This document shows, piece after piece, positions 61,177 to 64,000 of a stretch of DNA of 64,000 bases. The position numbers and the translations under genes were made by a program. The stretch spans positions 2,604,001 through 2,668,000 of the forward strand of contig NZ_CP119988.1 of NCBI RefSeq assembly GCF_029338515.1, read 5' to 3'. Origin of the DNA: Haloglomus litoreum (lineage in GTDB: Archaea; Halobacteriota; Halobacteria; Halobacteriales; Haloarculaceae). Under the pieces are notes generated by a model. It did no database searches, had not been told where the DNA came from, and was given only the letters and a program-made list of their open reading frames with translations. Every line of letters starts with the position of its first letter. The stretch's first letter is position 1.

Positions 61177-62010
61177 GTGACCGACAAGTCGAGCGACGAG
61201 CAGGGGCTGTCCGGGCGGGCGCGGGCGGCCGACGCGGCGGCGCGGGCCGGCGCGGCGGTGGCCGCAGAGGCGTTCCGGACGGACATCGCGGTGGAGGCGA
61301 AGACGAACGCGACGGACTTCGTGACCGAGGCCGACCGGGACGCCCAGGCGGCCGTGGTCACGGCGCTCCGCGAGCGCGGGTTCGAGGGTCCGGTCGTGGG
61401 CGAGGAGGAGGCCGACGAGGTGGTCGACGCGGTGCCGGAGACGGGGCCGGCGTGGGTCGTCGACCCCATCGACGGGACCAACAACTTCGTCCGGGGGGTC
61501 CCGGTCTGGACGACCAGCGTCGCGGCCGTCGTCGACGGGGCGGCCGTCGCGGGGGCGAGCGCGGCCCCCATGCTGGAGGACGTCTTCGTCGCCGATGGGA
61601 CCGCCGCGTGGCTCAACGACCAGCCCATGGCGGTGAGCGAGCGGACCGACCCCGCCGAGTTCGCCGTGGCGCCGACGCTGTGGTGGGGCCACGACCGGCG
61701 CGCGGAGTTCGCCGCCGCCTGCCGCGAGATCGTCGAGCGGTTCGACGACCTCCGGCGGTTCGGCACCGTCCAGTACAGCCTCGCCGCGGTGGCGATGGGA
61801 GCGCTCGAGGGTGCCATCACGAACGTCCGCGGGGCTCCGTGGGACACGGTGGCCGGCGCACACCTCGTCGAGCGGGCTGGCGGGACCGTCACGGACATCC
61901 ACGGCGAGCCGTGGCGCCACGACGCACAGGGGCTGGTCGCCTCGAACGGCGAGGCCCACGACGAGGTGCTCGCGGCCGCCCGGGCCATCGAGGCCGAGCG
62001 CCCGGACTGA
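61177..62010 (+). CDS. Inositol monophosphatase-family phosphatase (SuhB/FBPase IV-like)
   Basis: 277 residues from GTG 61177. Metal motifs: GEEEAD (E76, E77), DPIDGT at 96-101, and a C-terminal GAPWDTVAGAHLVERAGG. Splits phosphate from inositol-1-P, fructose-1,6-bisP or related; archaeal members often do both. The open frame upstream of the GTG belongs to the tRNA duplicate. No TATA-like box identified. Confidence 0.9.
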   Translation: MTDKSSDEQGLSGRARAADAAARAGAAVAAEAFRTDIAVEAKTNATDFVTEADRDAQAAVVTALRERGFEGPVVGEEEADEVVDAVPETGPAWVVDPIDGTNNFVRGVPVWTTSVAAVVDGAAVAGASAAPMLEDVFVADGTAAWLNDQPMAVSERTDPAEFAVAPTLWWGHDRRAEFAAACREIVERFDDLRRFGTVQYSLAAVAMGALEGAITNVRGAPWDTVAGAHLVERAGGTVTDIHGEPWRHDAQGLVASNGEAHDEVLAAARAIEAERPD

Positions 62011-62089
62011 CGGCGGACGCCAGGCCGACGCAGGGAGCCCGGGCCCGGTGGCCAGAAGCGCTATACGCTGCAGGGGTCGACTGGGGGGC

Positions 62090-63892
62090 ATGCGAAGGCT
62101 GCCGGCCGTCGTCCTCGCGTGTTGCATCCTCCTCGCGACGGGCGGCGCTCCGGCGGCAGCGACAGTCTCGAACGCGTCCGACGTGGCCACAGGTGGTGCA
62201 GCGGCCACCGGCAACGCGGCTGCCGCGAGCCGGCCCGCCGACGGGACCGTACGCCACATCATCCGGCTGGCCGACCCCGGGTCCGTCGAGGTCGAACTCG
62301 GCGTGGGCGTCACGGAGCCGACCACCGAGTTCCGGGTCACGCTCCCCGCCGATGCCGAGGTGACCGCCACGGACGGGTTCGACCGGGTCGATACGAGTAC
62401 CTACGAGTGGGACGGCCGGACCGACGGGCCCACGGTGACCTACCGGGCGCCGGTCAACCGGACGGTCGGCGACAGCATCCGGTTCGCCGCCACCGATGGC
62501 TGGGCGCTGGTCGACATGACGGACCTCGACGTCGCCTTCTCCTGGCGGAGCCTCGGCCCGACGAGCTACGACCGACGGTTCGCCGTCCCGGACGGCTACG
62601 GGGGCCGCTCGATGGCCTACCTCGGGGAGTACCGACTGGCGAACGCCTCGGCCGCCGGCCAGCAGTTCACCGTCGTCCACCCGACAGTCGTCTCGACGAA
62701 CGCGAGCGCGGCGGCGTACGCGGAGACGCTGGCAGGGGTCGCCGACGACATCAGGGTCGGGGCTCGCGACCCGACAGTCACGGCGTTCATCGCGCCGCCG
62801 CCCATCGGCGCCGACGGCGGCGAGGGCGGTGTCGGCGGCCTGGCGACGAGCGCGGACATGTGGGTCGCCGCGGACGCGGCCACGATGGCTGGACCGGACG
62901 GGACGCGAGTGAGCGAGCCCATCTTCGTCCACGAGTACGTCCACACGCGGCAGAACTACAGCCTCGCGGCCGACATGGCCTGGTTCACGGAGTCGAGCGC
63001 GTTCTACTACATGACGGTGACACCCCACCAGCGCGGCACCATCACGGAGCGCCGCTTCGACCGCCGATTCCGGGTGGCCGACCGCTCCCGGGACGCCACC
63101 CTCACGGGGACGACGGCAGCGCAGTACCGCGCGTGGGCCACGAAGGGGCCCCGGACCCTGGCCGCACTCGACCGGCGCATCCGCACCGCGACGAACGGCT
63201 CGCGCAGCCTGCAGGACGTCTTCCGGCGGGTGAACGAACACGAGGGGAACGTCACGTACGCGGAGTTCCGGTCGATGGTCGCCGCGACCGCGGTCGAGCC
63301 CCAGGACGAGTGGCTCGACCGCCACGTCGACGGTCCGGCGCTCGCACCCAGGCCCGACCCGGACGCCTACCCCGGTCCGGGTGTGACCGTCGACCCGGGC
63401 GCCGCGGAGTGGCGTCGGGGCGACGAGTGGGTCTCGCTCTCCGAGACGCCGCTCCCAGCGGGCATCCCGCTGGAGGTTCGACATCCCGAGGCCGGCGTCG
63501 TCGTCCGACCGGCGGACGCGACGGCGGCCGTGAACGTCACCGGCGGTGACCCGGCCACCGTGCGGTTGCCCGCCGGGGAGGCCGGCCTGCGCGTCGAGAC
63601 GTTCTACGGCCGGCAGCCGACGGTCCTCACCGTCACGACGAGCGAGGACGTGGACGGCGACGGTGTCACTAATGCCGCGGAACTGGAGCAGGGGAGCGAC
63701 CCGTACGACGCGAGCAGTTCGACGGCGACGCCGGAACCGGGGCCGCTCGACGGGGGCGGAGACGGGGACGGGGCCGGGACCGACGAGGGGCCCGCCCTCG
63801 GTGACGGCCCCGGGTTCGGGCTCACCACCGCGCTGGCTGCGGGGGCCGCCCTCCTGACCTGGCTCGTCGGCCGCTCACGATGGCGAGACTGA
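62090..63892 (+). CDS. Exported gluzincin-type metalloprotease with PGF-CTERM-like C-terminus
   Basis: 600 residues from ATG 62090 (CTATACG centred 26 bases upstream). Sec signal 1-24 (Ala-rich cleavage). HEYVH at 281-285 with Glu301 15 residues later in AWFTES, the gluzincin pattern (M1/M61-like). A calcium-loop-like D520-V-D-G-D-G motif and NAAELEQGSDPYD suggest a type-3/dockerin-like Ca site. The tail is a Gly/Asp linker, then GPGFG (573-577) and one transmembrane helix ending RSRWRD: an archaeosortase A-type sorting signal. Confidence 0.82.
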   Translation: MRRLPAVVLACCILLATGGAPAAATVSNASDVATGGAAATGNAAAASRPADGTVRHIIRLADPGSVEVELGVGVTEPTTEFRVTLPADAEVTATDGFDRVDTSTYEWDGRTDGPTVTYRAPVNRTVGDSIRFAATDGWALVDMTDLDVAFSWRSLGPTSYDRRFAVPDGYGGRSMAYLGEYRLANASAAGQQFTVVHPTVVSTNASAAAYAETLAGVADDIRVGARDPTVTAFIAPPPIGADGGEGGVGGLATSADMWVAADAATMAGPDGTRVSEPIFVHEYVHTRQNYSLAADMAWFTESSAFYYMTVTPHQRGTITERRFDRRFRVADRSRDATLTGTTAAQYRAWATKGPRTLAALDRRIRTATNGSRSLQDVFRRVNEHEGNVTYAEFRSMVAATAVEPQDEWLDRHVDGPALAPRPDPDAYPGPGVTVDPGAAEWRRGDEWVSLSETPLPAGIPLEVRHPEAGVVVRPADATAAVNVTGGDPATVRLPAGEAGLRVETFYGRQPTVLTVTTSEDVDGDGVTNAAELEQGSDPYDASSSTATPEPGPLDGGGDGDGAGTDEGPALGDGPGFGLTTALAAGAALLTWLVGRSRWRD

Positions 63893-64000
63893 CGAAATAA
63901 ATTCATATCGCAGAAATTCCCACTCTAATTTGCCATATAATTCAGAAATTTCTCCATTATAGAATATATCCCTCACGGGGTCGGCCCGGTCAGTCCAGCA
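63893..64000. other. AT-rich spacer at window end
   Basis: Very AT-rich (63893-63972). TCA at 63990-63992 might be the stop of a minus-strand gene (...Leu-Asp-stop) that continues beyond the window; too short to identify. Confidence 0.3.

Noticed and set aside
1-64000. CRISPR arrays, insertion sequences, rRNA genes
   Set aside because: No regularly spaced repeats, transposase-like proteins or rRNA sequence seen.

Overview
The window is a GC-rich, densely packed stretch of a haloarchaeal (class Halobacteria) chromosome. The evidence is the strongly acidic proteome (Asp/Glu-rich proteins, acidic insertions), archaeal informational genes (aPelota, family B DNA polymerase, Mre11-Rad50, TmcA, archaeal-type riboflavin reductase), Tat-type signals (RRxF), LxGC lipoboxes, a PGF-CTERM-like C-terminus, and TATA-like A/T patches centred 26-30 bases upstream of many start codons, the layout of leaderless haloarchaeal transcripts. 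There is no rRNA, CRISPR array or recognisable insertion sequence. The genes look like core genome with small accessory pockets.

Layout. 1-4.6 kb: partial UspA, a TrxB-like flavoprotein, a lipoprotein, a zincin_2 metalloprotease, then 1.1 kb of gene-free DNA dense in inverted repeats. 4.6-11 kb: DinB, the ribosome-associated quality-control protein RqcH, two membrane proteins, Pelota, and a four-helix membrane protein gene broken by one in-frame TGA. 11-17 kb: MBL hydrolase, DJ-1/PfpI protein, PAS histidine kinase, Tat-exported penicillin acylase. 17-30 kb: acyl-CoA dehydrogenase, HTH-GNAT protein, riboflavin reductase, RlaP-type nucleotidyltransferase divergent from TmcA, DUF456, AhpD-like, DUF457, acyl-CoA ligase, MTH865-family protein. 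30-45 kb: methyltransferase, PAC2 protein, S15/CocE hydrolase, SurE, a second kinase, TyrA overlapping an Rsm22-like methyltransferase, a second lipoprotein, dual-specificity phosphatase, creatininase, TrkA-type protein, cupin, APC permease, SAM hydroxide adenosyltransferase. 45-57.5 kb: mre11-rad50, small haloarchaeal genes, polB, sufCBD. 57.5-64 kb: acidic protein, RHH regulator, small zinc proteins, tRNA-Leu(CAA) with a broken duplicate, inositol-phosphatase-family protein, exported gluzincin.

Functional threads. RqcH and Pelota, in one 5 kb stretch, both act on stalled ribosomes. DinB, Mre11 and PolB carry QxxLxxF-type PCNA-binding-like peptides in their tails, suggesting shared clamp recruitment. 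sufC-sufB-sufD forms a complete SufBCD scaffold.

Most notable non-routine signals: (1) a sharply A/T-ending codon tract inside polB that covers both the pol-a and pol-c intein sites although no intein is present; (2) two unlinked copies of a three-hairpin element with conserved single strands and covarying stems, each directly after the stop codon of a minus-strand gene and between convergent genes; (3) a duplicated tRNA-Leu remnant with a lost 5' end, a mutated U33 and a 95-bp insertion in the variable arm; (4) a nonsense mutation in a small membrane protein gene next to pelota.
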